DNA of 64,000 nt from Paramagnetospirillum caucaseum (GTDB taxonomy: Bacteria > Pseudomonadota > Alphaproteobacteria > Rhodospirillales > Magnetospirillaceae). The DNA lies in the NCBI RefSeq assembly GCF_000342045.1, contig NZ_AONQ01000009.1:1-64000 (forward strand), in the 5' to 3' direction. Shown here one piece after another: positions 38,181 to 46,448 of the stretch; within the stretch, counting starts at the first letter, position 1; the number at the start of each line of letters is the position of its first letter. The notes beneath the pieces were generated by a model. The model was not told where the DNA came from and did no database searches. It worked only from the letters and a program-made list of their open reading frames with translations. Both the position numbers and the translations under genes were made by a program.

Positions 38181-39716
38181 ATGGCGAAGAAGGGCAAGTC
38201 CTCCGGCAGTGGTCTGATGACCGCCCTGACTCGGCCGCTGGCCGCCCTCGGGCGGCTGGTGGGCGGCGGCAGGCCGGCGGGCGAGGAACCGGTCGCCCTG
38301 CCCAGGGAAACCTCCTCATCGTCGCTGGTGGACGATTCCTTCACCATGGCGCTGGAAGGGCTGCTGGCCGAGGATGACGGCCAGTACCAGACCAAGCTGC
38401 ACCTGATCTCCCTGGTGGAGTTCCACGAGGCGGTGGGCGACAAGTGGTCCCGCATCGCCGAGAAGGTGATGCTGATCGCCGAAGGGGTCATCAATCTCCA
38501 CCTGGGGGCCGGCAACGTCTATGGCCGCAAGGGCTCGGACCTGTTCGTCCTGGTGTTCCGCGCCACACCGCCCGCCGAAGCGCGGCGCCGCGCCGTGCGC
38601 ATCGCCCAGGAACTGGGGACAAGGCTGGTGGGCAGCCAGTTCACCGGCCACGACCGCCCCCTGGCCCTGGCGGCGGAGATATCCCTGGCCGACGCCCTGA
38701 ACGATGACGGCGAACTGGACCTGGAGGCCCTGGCCGCCGCGATCACCGAAACCCGCGCGGTGATCGCCGGGCAAACGGAGCCCCTTCGCGGCCCCATCGC
38801 CCCGGGCGGCGATGCCGCCCCCCGGCGCGGCAAGGAACCGCAATGGGCGGCCATGGAAGCGGCGGCGCGCGACAGGGGCGATCCCAACTGGCAGAGCGCC
38901 GCCGTGGAGCGCGCGCCGGCCGGCGGCCCCGCCCCCGGCCTGGACGCCACCCCGCCCCTGCCGGGCGACGCGGCCCTGTCCCTGGTCTGGCGCCCCACCT
39001 GGATGGAGGAGGGCGAGGTGATCGGCGCCTACCGCGCCCAGGTGCTGCGCGTCGACCAGCCGGGCGAACCGGCCTATGAGGGCTCGCGCGCCTATCCCGC
39101 CGCCGACGGCGAATCCATCCCCAGGCTCGACCGTTTCGTGGCCGGCGCGGCGGTGCGCGGCATCAAGGCGGCCATGGCCGACGGCAGCACCGCCCGCATG
39201 GTGGTGCCGTTGCACTGGGGCTCGCTGGGCACCAGCGCCCGCCTGTCGGTGCTGGGCCCCTTCGCCGACATTCCCGAGGTGGTCCGCAACCAGGGACTGA
39301 TCATCGACCTGTTCGGCCTGCCGGCCAATCTGGCTCCCATCGCCCTGTCCGAGGCGGTCACCGCCATCCGTCCCCTGTGCCGCGAGATCATGATCCGCGT
39401 GCCGCTCACCCATCCGGCGTTGGACCGCGCCGCCCTGGCCGGGGTGTCCATGGTCGGCGTCGACCTCGCCGAACTTCCCAATGCCGACAAGACCGACGAC
39501 GACCACCTGCTGGCCGCCCTGCAGCAGGTGCGGCGCGAGGCCGCCGCCGCCGGCCTCGCCGTCTGCGTCTGGGGCGTCCGGCGGCGCAAGGTGGTGGTGG
39601 GCACCGTGCTGGGCGGCTTCGCCATGATGAACGGACCCGGCCTGATGAAGGACCTGCCCCGCCCGGCCAAGGTCCTGCCCGCCCCCCGCTCGCGCTTCGC
39701 CGCCGGGCCGTCGTGA
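38181..39716 (+). CDS. Unknown protein, possibly degenerate GGDEF-EAL signalling protein
   Basis: A 511-residue cytoplasmic protein with a basic, low-complexity N-terminus (1-50). Residues about 65-180 (LISLVEFHEAVGDKWSRIAEKVMLIAEGVINLHLGAGNVYGRKGSDLFVLVF) follow the secondary-structure rhythm of a GGDEF domain, with GRKGSDLF where the GGDEF loop would be, so catalysis is not expected. After a disordered linker, residues about 260-500 have the strand-helix rhythm of a TIM barrel like EAL (VWRPTWMEEGEVIGAYRAQVL, NQGLIIDLFGLP, LAGVSMVGVDLAELP) but no EAL motif. This reading is tentative. The stop overlaps the next gene (GTGA). Confidence 0.5.
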   Translation: MAKKGKSSGSGLMTALTRPLAALGRLVGGGRPAGEEPVALPRETSSSSLVDDSFTMALEGLLAEDDGQYQTKLHLISLVEFHEAVGDKWSRIAEKVMLIAEGVINLHLGAGNVYGRKGSDLFVLVFRATPPAEARRRAVRIAQELGTRLVGSQFTGHDRPLALAAEISLADALNDDGELDLEALAAAITETRAVIAGQTEPLRGPIAPGGDAAPRRGKEPQWAAMEAAARDRGDPNWQSAAVERAPAGGPAPGLDATPPLPGDAALSLVWRPTWMEEGEVIGAYRAQVLRVDQPGEPAYEGSRAYPAADGESIPRLDRFVAGAAVRGIKAAMADGSTARMVVPLHWGSLGTSARLSVLGPFADIPEVVRNQGLIIDLFGLPANLAPIALSEAVTAIRPLCREIMIRVPLTHPALDRAALAGVSMVGVDLAELPNADKTDDDHLLAALQQVRREAAAAGLAVCVWGVRRRKVVVGTVLGGFAMMNGPGLMKDLPRPAKVLPAPRSRFAAGPS

Positions 39717-41122
39717 CCAGGACGGAAATCCGGGCGGCGCTCGCCACCCTGGCGATCATCGTCGTCATCAACGGTGCGGTGGCCTGGGCGGTGTTCCGCT
39801 GGCCCTGGGCCACCGACGCGGCCGGGGCCGCCCTGCTCCTCTACCTGGCGCTGGAATGGCCATCTATTTCCCGAGGCGGGCGCAAAATGGCCACCGCCGC
39901 CCTGGCGGCCGCTCTGGCGGCCTTGGTCCTGCTGCCCCAGGCCGTGCCGGTGCTGCGCCATGGCCTGGCCGAGGCCGCCTTCATCGTCGGCCTGTTCACC
40001 ACGCTCGGCATGCTGCGCGACAGCGCCCAAAGCTCGCGCCTGATCCGCCGCTGCGGCGAGCAGATGGTGCGCCAGCGTCCGGGACGGCGCTATGCGGCGC
40101 TCAGCCTGGGCAGCCACCTGATCTCGCTGGTGCTCAATTTCGGCGTACTGGCCCTGCTCGGCGTGATGGTCGCCAAGGGCAACACGCTGAGTGCCGCCAA
40201 CGGCGACGAGATCGTCAAGGGCATCCGCAAGCGCCGCATGATGACCGCCGTCATGCGCGGCTTCGCCATGATGACCGTGTGGTCGCCGCTGGCCGTGTCG
40301 TTCACGGTGATCGAGCAGGCGGTGCCGGGGCTGGTCTGGTGGCGGCTGCTGCCCTTGCAGGTGACCCTCTCCCTTATCCTGATGGGCTGGGGCTGGGCGC
40401 TGGACCGCATGGATTTCCCGCCCCATACCCGGCGCCTGCCCCATCATCCGCACCGGACCGATTTCCGGCCCATCCTCAGCCTGACCGCCCTGGTGGCGGC
40501 CATCGTGGCCGGCGCCGTCGCCATGGCCGAGGTGCTGGACGCCCGTCTGGTGGTGGGCGCCATGATCGTCGTGCCGCCCTCGGCGGCAATCTGGCTCTAC
40601 CGGCAGCAATCGGGGCCGCCGCGGCCCCGCGCGGCGCTCACCGCCCGGCTGTTCCTCCGCCGCCTGGGCGTCAGCCTGCCCAATTTCCGTTCCGAGGTGG
40701 CCATGCTGGGCGGCGCCATGTTCCTGGGCGTCGTGGTCGCCGCCTTCGTCGCGCCCGAGGACATGGCGCGGGCCATCGCCCTGATCCCCCTGCCGCCCAT
40801 CGCCCTGGCCGTGCTGATCGCCTGGGGAGTGATGGCGGCGGCCCATGCGGGCATCTCGCAACTGGTCACCGTCACCCTGGCGGGCAGCGCGCTCGGCAGC
40901 CTGGCCCAGGCCGGCATCAGCCCGCAGGTCATGGCCAGCGGCCTGCTGGGCGCCTGGGCGCTGTCCATCTGCACCACCCCGGTGGGAGCGGCGGTGATGT
41001 CGGTGGCCCGCGTCGCCGAAGTGCCGGTCAAGGTGGTGTCGCGTACCTGGAACCGCCGCTTCGTTCTGGTCGGCGCCCTGCTTCTCGCGGTATGGATGGT
41101 CATCCTGTCCCTGGTTCTGTGA
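39713..41122 (+). CDS. Polytopic inner-membrane protein, possible transporter
   Basis: A 469-residue protein with about 11-12 hydrophobic segments. The two halves are separated by a charged loop (about 235-260, PPHTRRLPHHPHRTDF). The segment AHAGISQLVTVTLAGSALGSLAQ in the second half and the re-entrant-like SICTTPVGAAVMSV recall ion-transporter-superfamily proteins, but I do not recognise a family. It starts at GTG 39713, overlapping the previous gene by four bases, and its stop overlaps the GTG of the AsmA gene, so the three are coupled. Confidence 0.6.
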   Translation: MTRTEIRAALATLAIIVVINGAVAWAVFRWPWATDAAGAALLLYLALEWPSISRGGRKMATAALAAALAALVLLPQAVPVLRHGLAEAAFIVGLFTTLGMLRDSAQSSRLIRRCGEQMVRQRPGRRYAALSLGSHLISLVLNFGVLALLGVMVAKGNTLSAANGDEIVKGIRKRRMMTAVMRGFAMMTVWSPLAVSFTVIEQAVPGLVWWRLLPLQVTLSLILMGWGWALDRMDFPPHTRRLPHHPHRTDFRPILSLTALVAAIVAGAVAMAEVLDARLVVGAMIVVPPSAAIWLYRQQSGPPRPRAALTARLFLRRLGVSLPNFRSEVAMLGGAMFLGVVVAAFVAPEDMARAIALIPLPPIALAVLIAWGVMAAAHAGISQLVTVTLAGSALGSLAQAGISPQVMASGLLGAWALSICTTPVGAAVMSVARVAEVPVKVVSRTWNRRFVLVGALLLAVWMVILSLVL

Positions 41123-43743
41123 GGCCGCCCTTGTCCCGCCTGCCGGTCAGCCCGCCCGCCGCCATCGCCGCCGCCATCGCGGCCGGCGGGCTGGCGCTCG
41201 TCCTGGCCGCCCCCGTCCTGATGGACGGCGATGCCTGGCGGGGGCGCATCGAGGCCGAGGCCTCCGCCCTCGCGGGCCGCAAGGTCACCGTCGCCGGCCC
41301 CATCACGCTGCGCATCCTGCCCTCGCCCGCCGTGACCCTGGCGGCGGTGGCGGTGGAGGATGCCGCCGCCCTCGACCGGGTACGCCTCGGCCTGTCGCTG
41401 GGCGCCCTGCTGGCCGGGCGGCCCGAACTGGACGACATCCGCATCGAGGGGGGCCGCATGGGTCCCCTGGACGGGCTGACGCTGCGCGCCTCGGCAACGG
41501 GCGAGGCCTTCACCCTCGGCGGCGGCGGCCGGCTGTGGGGCAAGCCCGCCACCCTGGAGGCCAGCGGCCGCCGTCCAGGTGGCGCGCTGAAAGCCACCCT
41601 AACTCTGCCCACCTTGGAAAGCAGCGCCGGCTTCGAGGGCACCATCGGCAAGGGCGGCCTGAACGGCAAGCTCGAGCTGTCCCTGGCCTCCCTGTCCCGT
41701 ACCGCCGGATCGGACCAGTTGCCCGACGCCCCCCTTTCCGCCCAGGCCGGATTGCGGCTGTCGCCCGACGAACTGGTCGTTTCGGACCTGGGGGTGATTC
41801 TGGGCGAGTCCACCATCACCGGCAGCGTGGTGGCCAGCCTGACCGGCGCCCCCGCCTTGATGGACATCGCGCTGCGGGCCGACAGCTTCGACCTGGATGC
41901 CCGGCGCACCCCCGCCCCGGCGGCGGTCCCGGTGCCCGCCAAGGTCCCCGCCTCCGTCGCCACATCACCGCAAGCGCCGCAGCCGCAGGCCGCGCCCGCC
42001 GCCTCCCAACCCTTCGAACTGCCGCACAATCTGGCGGCCAATCTGGATTTCGGCATCGGCCGCCTGATCTGGCGGGGCCAGACCGTCTCCAACATCCAGC
42101 TCAATGCCCTGCTGGAGGGTGGACGCCTGACCCTGTCCCAGGCCTCGGCGAGGCTTCCCGGCGGCGGGGCGGTCAAGCTGACCGGCGCCCTGGCCACCCC
42201 CGAGGGCCGCCCCCGTTTCGATGGCGAACTGAAGGCCGACAGCCGCAACCTCCCTGAACTGCGTAAGTTGTTGGGGCTCGGTTCCGCTGCCACCCCCGTC
42301 AAGGCGCGGCTGGAAAGCAAGGTGCGGCTGGCCGACAACCGCCTGTCGCTCAACGCCCTGACGCTCGACCTGGACGAGCGGCGCATCACCGGCATGGTCG
42401 GCGCCGGTCTGATGTTGCCCATGCCGCTCAAGGCCGAATTGGGCCTGTCCGGCCTGGCCTTCGGCTTCGACGGCACCCTGGACGGCGGAAAGGTGGCGGG
42501 CGACGCCTCGCTGCGGGCCGCCGGCTACGCCCAGGCCATCCGCGCCGTCGCCCCCGGTTACCGCCCGCGCGGCAACGGCGAACTGGCCATCACCAGCCGC
42601 ATCGAGGGCGGCGACGGCCTGCTGACCTTCAACGACCTTCGGGCCAAGGCCGGCGACGCCGCCATCAGCGGCACGGCCAGCCTCTCCCTCGGGGAACAGC
42701 CCAGACTGACCGCCAGCCTGTCGGGAAACGCCATCGCCCTCGACCCGTTCCTGGCCGCCGAGGGCAAGGACAAGGCCGAGGAGCCCAAGCCCCGCCGCCG
42801 CGCAGGCCATGCCGCGCCGCCGCCGCCGCCCGTGGTGCCGGCGGCGGCCTCGTCCGATACCGGATGGTCGCGCACGCCCCTCGACCTGGGCTGGCTGCGA
42901 GACCTGGACGCCGACCTCAGCCTGGACGCCAAGGCGCTCAGCCTGTCCGGCTGGCGCCTCGACCAGCCCCGCCTCCATGTGGGGCTGACCAGGGGCGTCG
43001 CCGACCTCGACCGCCTGTCGGGCCGCCTGCTGGGCGGCGAACTGGCCGCCGCCGCCCGTCTGTCCGCCAATGCCGTGACCCTGTCGGCCAGCCTGAGCGG
43101 GGCCGATCTCGCCCAGGTCAAGCCCGCCTCGGGCGGATTGCGGCTGGAGAAGGGGCGGATGGCGGGCGAGATGCGCCTTGCCGCCGCCGGCACCTCGCCC
43201 GCCGCCCTGGTGTCATCGCTGGCCGGTAACGGCCGGTTGGAGGTGGCCGACGGCGAGGTCAGCGGCTTCGATCTCGCCGCCATGGATTCCCGCATGCGCA
43301 ACATCGAAAATCTGGGCAGCCTGCTGGGGCTGGTCCAGGCCGGGCTGTCGGGAGGACGCTCGCGCTTTTCCAGCCTGTCGGGCACCTTCGCCGCCGACCG
43401 GGGGATCGTCGCCAGCCGCGACCTCGCCCTGGTGGCCGAGGGCGGCGGCGCCACCGGCATCGCCACCATCGATCTGCCCAAGGAAACCATTTCCTCGAAG
43501 TTCGCCTTCAGGCTGGCCGCCCCCGACGCCCCGGCGCTGGGGCTGCGGCTGGAGGGCCGGCTGGCCGCTCCGGTCAAGGCCGTCGACGTCAACGATCTGC
43601 AGCGCTGGCTGGTGGAAAAGGGCCTGGGCAAGGCCTTCAATCCCAAGGGCGCCGGAGAGAACTCCGACGCCCCCAGGAAATTCAAGGCCGGCGACGCGCT
43701 GCGCGGCCTGTTCTCGACCTTCGGCAGGAAGAAGGCGGAGTAG
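41119..43743 (+). CDS. AsmA-family protein
   Basis: An 874-residue protein with an N-terminal membrane anchor (PPAAIAAAIAAGGLALVLAAPVLM) and an AsmA domain beginning GRIEAEASALAGRKVTVAGPITLRILPSPAVTLAAV. Long beta-repeat regions are broken by a proline/alanine linker near residues 268-300 and another near 555-575. The C-terminus matches AsmA_2 (GRLEVADGEVSGFDLAAMDSRMRNIENLGSLLGLVQAG). AsmA-like proteins are long lipid-channel-like proteins linked to outer-membrane lipid transport. The start is GTG 41119 or TTG 41131. Confidence 0.85.
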   Translation: MRPPLSRLPVSPPAAIAAAIAAGGLALVLAAPVLMDGDAWRGRIEAEASALAGRKVTVAGPITLRILPSPAVTLAAVAVEDAAALDRVRLGLSLGALLAGRPELDDIRIEGGRMGPLDGLTLRASATGEAFTLGGGGRLWGKPATLEASGRRPGGALKATLTLPTLESSAGFEGTIGKGGLNGKLELSLASLSRTAGSDQLPDAPLSAQAGLRLSPDELVVSDLGVILGESTITGSVVASLTGAPALMDIALRADSFDLDARRTPAPAAVPVPAKVPASVATSPQAPQPQAAPAASQPFELPHNLAANLDFGIGRLIWRGQTVSNIQLNALLEGGRLTLSQASARLPGGGAVKLTGALATPEGRPRFDGELKADSRNLPELRKLLGLGSAATPVKARLESKVRLADNRLSLNALTLDLDERRITGMVGAGLMLPMPLKAELGLSGLAFGFDGTLDGGKVAGDASLRAAGYAQAIRAVAPGYRPRGNGELAITSRIEGGDGLLTFNDLRAKAGDAAISGTASLSLGEQPRLTASLSGNAIALDPFLAAEGKDKAEEPKPRRRAGHAAPPPPPVVPAAASSDTGWSRTPLDLGWLRDLDADLSLDAKALSLSGWRLDQPRLHVGLTRGVADLDRLSGRLLGGELAAAARLSANAVTLSASLSGADLAQVKPASGGLRLEKGRMAGEMRLAAAGTSPAALVSSLAGNGRLEVADGEVSGFDLAAMDSRMRNIENLGSLLGLVQAGLSGGRSRFSSLSGTFAADRGIVASRDLALVAEGGGATGIATIDLPKETISSKFAFRLAAPDAPALGLRLEGRLAAPVKAVDVNDLQRWLVEKGLGKAFNPKGAGENSDAPRKFKAGDALRGLFSTFGRKKAE

Positions 43744-43745
43744 GA

Positions 43746-43765
43746 TGCGGGCGGGACGCCCGCCC
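43746..43765. repeat. GGGCGGG-ACG-CCCGCCC hairpin, second copy
   Basis: Identical over 20 bases to 15141-15160. It lies between the convergent AsmA and TrpB2 genes, three bases after the AsmA stop, and could act as a bidirectional transcript end. Confidence 0.7.
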
Positions 43766-43771
43766 GGCGCC

Positions 43772-45130
43772 TCACCCCACCTTGGGCAGTTCCGCCAGGG
43801 CCGCCTTGAGGTCGGCCTCGGCGTAGGTGTTGTCCTTCAGCTTGCCGGCAAAGAAGTCGGTATAGGCCTGCATGTCGAAATGGCCGTGGCCCGACAGGTT
43901 GAACAGGATGGTCTCGGCCTTGCCTTCCGCCTTGCAGCGCAGCGCCTCGTCGATGGCGCCCTTGACGGCGTGGGACGATTCCGGGGCCGGCACGATGCCC
44001 TCGGCGCGGGCGAACTGCACGGCCGCCGCGAAGCACTCGGTCTGGTGATAGGAGCGGGCCTCCATCAGGCCCAGTTCCTTGACGTGGCTGACCATGGGGG
44101 CCATGCCGTGATAGCGCAGGCCGCCGGCATGGGAGCCCGGCGGCATGAAGGTGGCGCCGAGCGTGTGCATCTTGACCAGCGGGGTCAGCTTGCCGGTATC
44201 GCCGAAATCATAGGCGTAGAGGCCCTTGGTGAGCGTCGGGCACGAGGCCGGCTCGACGCCGATGACGCGGGTCTTGCCGCCCTTGAGGTTCTCGCGGATG
44301 TAGGGAAAGGCCAGGCCGGCGAAGTTGGAGCCGCCGCCGGTGCAGGCGATGACGACGTCGGGATGATCGTCGGCCATCTCCATCTGCATCATGGCTTCCT
44401 CGCCGATGATGGTCTGGTGCAGGCAGACGTGGTTGAGCACGCTGCCGAGCGCATATTTGGTGTCGTCGCGCGAGGCCGCCACTTCCACCGCCTCGGAGAT
44501 GGCGATGCCGAGAGAGCCGTTGGAATTGGGGTCCTTCTCCAGGATCGAGCGGCCGGCATGGGTCAGGTTGGACGGGCTGGCGATGCACTTGGCGCCATAG
44601 GTCTCCATCAGCGCCCGGCGATAGGGCTTCTGGTCATAGGAGACCTTGACCATGAACACCTCGACCTCCAGGCCGAACAGCGAGCCGGCGAAGGCCATGG
44701 ACGACCCCCACTGCCCGGCGCCGGTCTCGGTGGCGATGCGCTTGACGCCTTCCTGCTTGTTGTAGAAGGCCTGGGGGACCGAGGTGTTGGGCTTGTGGCT
44801 GCCGGCCGGGCTGACGCCCTCGTACTTGAAGTAGATCTTGGCCGGCGTTCCCAGCGCCTTTTCCAGGCGGCGCGCCCGGACCAGCGGGCTGGGACGCCAC
44901 AGGCGATAGACCTCGCGCACCGGCTCGGGGATGTCCACCCAGCGCTCGGCGGTCACCTCCTGGGCGATCACCGCCATGGGAAAGATGGGGGCCAGGTCGG
45001 CGGGGCCGATGGGCTGGCCGGTGCCGGGATGCAGGGGCGGCGGGGCCGGCACCGGCAGATCGGCGTTGAGGTTGTACCAGGCTTTGGGCAGGCGATCCTC
45101 GGACAGCAGGTACTTGGTGCTCTCAGTCAT
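43772..45130 (-). CDS. trpB: TrpB2-type tryptophan synthase beta-like enzyme
   Basis: A 452-residue PLP enzyme. The Schiff-base lysine lies in SPAGSHKPNTS (about residue 112), the catalytic region ATETGAGQWGSSMAFAG follows, and the phosphate loop is CTGGGSNFAGLAFP. Length, the extra N-terminal region and the motif spelling fit the TrpB2 group, which makes tryptophan from indole and serine, or uses phosphoserine, and often occurs away from trpA. No trp genes are adjacent. AAAGGGGAGAGG precedes the ATG. Confidence 0.9.
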   Translation of the reverse strand: MTESTKYLLSEDRLPKAWYNLNADLPVPAPPPLHPGTGQPIGPADLAPIFPMAVIAQEVTAERWVDIPEPVREVYRLWRPSPLVRARRLEKALGTPAKIYFKYEGVSPAGSHKPNTSVPQAFYNKQEGVKRIATETGAGQWGSSMAFAGSLFGLEVEVFMVKVSYDQKPYRRALMETYGAKCIASPSNLTHAGRSILEKDPNSNGSLGIAISEAVEVAASRDDTKYALGSVLNHVCLHQTIIGEEAMMQMEMADDHPDVVIACTGGGSNFAGLAFPYIRENLKGGKTRVIGVEPASCPTLTKGLYAYDFGDTGKLTPLVKMHTLGATFMPPGSHAGGLRYHGMAPMVSHVKELGLMEARSYHQTECFAAAVQFARAEGIVPAPESSHAVKGAIDEALRCKAEGKAETILFNLSGHGHFDMQAYTDFFAGKLKDNTYAEADLKAALAELPKVG

Positions 45131-45231
45131 GGCAGCGCTCCCTCTCCCCTTTCGGGATGTAGTATTGTGGGTACGGTTTTACGCCCGGACGGCGCCGTTG
45201 CAAAGAGTGTGTGGAGAAGTGAATTTTCCGC

Positions 45232-45260
45232 TTGCGCCGGTCCGGTGTTCGACCTATAAA
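45232..45260 (+). promoter_or_regulatory. Promoter of tRNA-Lys
   Basis: TTGCGC (45232-45237) and TATAAA (45255-45260) are 17 bases apart, and the tRNA begins 44 bases downstream of the -10. The -10 is the best sigma-70-like hexamer seen in the window. Confidence 0.65.
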
Positions 45261-45303
45261 GCGGCCCTCCGGCGGGGGCTGCGGCTGAAACCGGAAACAC
45301 TGA

Positions 45304-45379
45304 GGGCGTATAGCTCAGTTGGTAGAGCAGCTGACTCTTAATCAGCTGGCCGTAGGTTCGAGTCCTACTGCGCCCACCA
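45304..45379 (+). tRNA. tRNA-Lys (anticodon CTT)
   Basis: A 76-base cloverleaf: acceptor GGGCGTA pairs with TGCGCCC (one G-U). The D-arm contains AGCTCAGTTGGTAGAGC, the anticodon stem GCTGA/TCAGC encloses loop CTCTTAA with anticodon CTT at 45337-45339, and the T-arm has GGTTCGAGTCC. The discriminator is A and CCA is encoded (45377-45379). CTT reads AAG, the preferred lysine codon in this GC-rich genome. Confidence 0.97.
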
Positions 45380-45384
45380 AATTC

Positions 45385-45417
45385 AACCCCCGGAAAGCCT
45401 GGCTTTCCGGGGGTTTT
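45385..45417 (+). terminator. Rho-independent terminator after tRNA-Lys
   Basis: A perfect 14-bp stem (AACCCCCGGAAAGC, 45385-45398, with GCTTTCCGGGGGTT, 45402-45415) and a three-base loop, ending in TTTT, six bases after the tRNA. Confidence 0.92.
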
Positions 45418-45440
45418 GGTTTGTGGAACAGACGCGAACG

Positions 45441-45470
45441 AGTCTGACGGTTTTGTCTGACTGTCAGACT
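45441..45470. repeat. Clustered GTCTGAC/GTCAGAC palindromes after the nor operon
   Basis: GTCTGAC-T-GTCAGAC (45455-45469) is a perfect 15-bp dyad. A further AGTCTGAC at 45441 can pair alternatively with GTCAGACT (45463-45470). It lies just beyond the last small frame of the nor operon and may form its transcript end, although no long T-run follows on the minus strand. Confidence 0.5.
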
Positions 45471-45471
45471 C

Positions 45472-45573
45472 TCAGTTCCGATCCTGTTCGCGTTCCAGCC
45501 GCTTGGCGGCGGCTGCCGACGCCAGTTCGGAGGTGCGCACCAGGTAGCGGTCGAGGATCTGCTCGACGCTCAT
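45472..45573 (-). CDS. Putative 33-residue peptide at the end of the nor operon
   Basis: A short frame from ATG 45573: MSVEQILDRYLVRTSEL, then an alanine run, ending RLEREQDRN. It would form one amphipathic helix. It begins 18 bases after norF on the same strand, but the ribosome-binding site is poor. Composition looks protein-like; there is no other support. Confidence 0.35.
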   Translation of the reverse strand: MSVEQILDRYLVRTSELASAAAAKRLEREQDRN

Positions 45574-45591
45574 GGGGAAAAAGGCTGCCGA

Positions 45592-45888
45592 CTATCGGCT
45601 CAAGGCGGCCAGATAGAGGGCGAGGCAGGTACCCAGCACCGTTAGCAACAGGCCGTTGAACAGCCCTTGCCAGCCGCTACCCGCTCGCCGCAGGTCGAGG
45701 AAGTGGTCCAGAACCTGCCGCGCCTTGATGAAGGAGGCGACCAGGGCCACCACCACCGAAAGCAGGCTTGTCCGCTGACCGGGCGGGCTCAGCATGGCTG
45801 CCACTACCGATACGATGGTCAGCCCGGCCAGGATCATCCAGGCGTGGTCGAGGCGGCGCGCCCAGACGCTGTGGGTTTCCTTGCTCAT
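45592..45888 (-). CDS. norF: NorF-like small membrane protein (cytochrome oxidase subunit IV-like)
   Basis: A 98-residue protein with three hydrophobic helices (about 15-35, 42-60 and 75-96) and the motif FIKARQVLDHFLDLRRAGSGW, typical of NorF and COX4-like small subunits. NorF supports full nitric oxide reductase activity without being part of the purified enzyme. The ATG at 45888 overlaps the norE stop (ATGA), which selects it over longer upstream readings. Confidence 0.82.
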   Translation of the reverse strand: MSKETHSVWARRLDHAWMILAGLTIVSVVAAMLSPPGQRTSLLSVVVALVASFIKARQVLDHFLDLRRAGSGWQGLFNGLLLTVLGTCLALYLAALSR

Positions 45889-46448
45889 CGCAGCAGATAC
45901 ACCAAGGGAAAGAGAATCAGCCAGACCAGATCGACCATGTGCCAGAAGGCGGCACCGGTCTCCAGATTTTCGGTGGTGTTCTTCCAGCCGACGATGGCCA
46001 GGATGATGATGCCCATCACCACATGGGCGGCATGAAAGCCGGTGGTGAGGTAGAACAGGGTCCAGAAGGTGTCGGTCTCGATCCCCAGTCCCTGGGCCGC
46101 CTTGTCGGCATATTCGAACCCCTTGACCACCAGGAAGGCGAGCCCCAGCGCCCCAGCCCCGGCAAGGCGTCGGCGCGAGCCGCCGATGTCTCCGGTCGAC
46201 CGGAGCCGGACCGCATGGGCGGCCAGCCAGCCGCTGGTGACCAGGATCAGGGTGTTGAGACCGCCCAGCGGAATGGACAGGGCCGATTGCCCGGCCAGGA
46301 CCATCTGGGGGTGGAGCAGGCGTACCGCCGCGAAACCGACCAACAGCGCGCCGAACACCAGCAATTCGCTGAGGATCAGCACCCACATCAGGGGATTGCC
46401 GGGTAGCTCGGACAGGGCGCCCCAGCCGCCTTCGCCATTCTCGCTCAT
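45885..46448 (-). CDS. norE: NorE, cytochrome c oxidase subunit III-like protein
   Basis: A 187-residue, five-helix membrane protein of the oxidase subunit III family, with ILSELLVFGALLVGF, KGFEYADK, FYLTTGFHAAHVVMGI and a C-terminal WHMVDLVWLILFPLVYL. Within nor clusters this is NorE, needed for maximal nitric oxide reductase activity. It overlaps norD upstream and norF downstream by four bases each. Confidence 0.88.
   Translation of the reverse strand: MSENGEGGWGALSELPGNPLMWVLILSELLVFGALLVGFAAVRLLHPQMVLAGQSALSIPLGGLNTLILVTSGWLAAHAVRLRSTGDIGGSRRRLAGAGALGLAFLVVKGFEYADKAAQGLGIETDTFWTLFYLTTGFHAAHVVMGIIILAIVGWKNTTENLETGAAFWHMVDLVWLILFPLVYLLR

Noticed and set aside
45423-45659. 78-codon frame on the + strand after the tRNA terminator
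   Set aside because: It lies opposite the norF end, starts after a strong terminator and shows arginine/proline-rich shadow composition.
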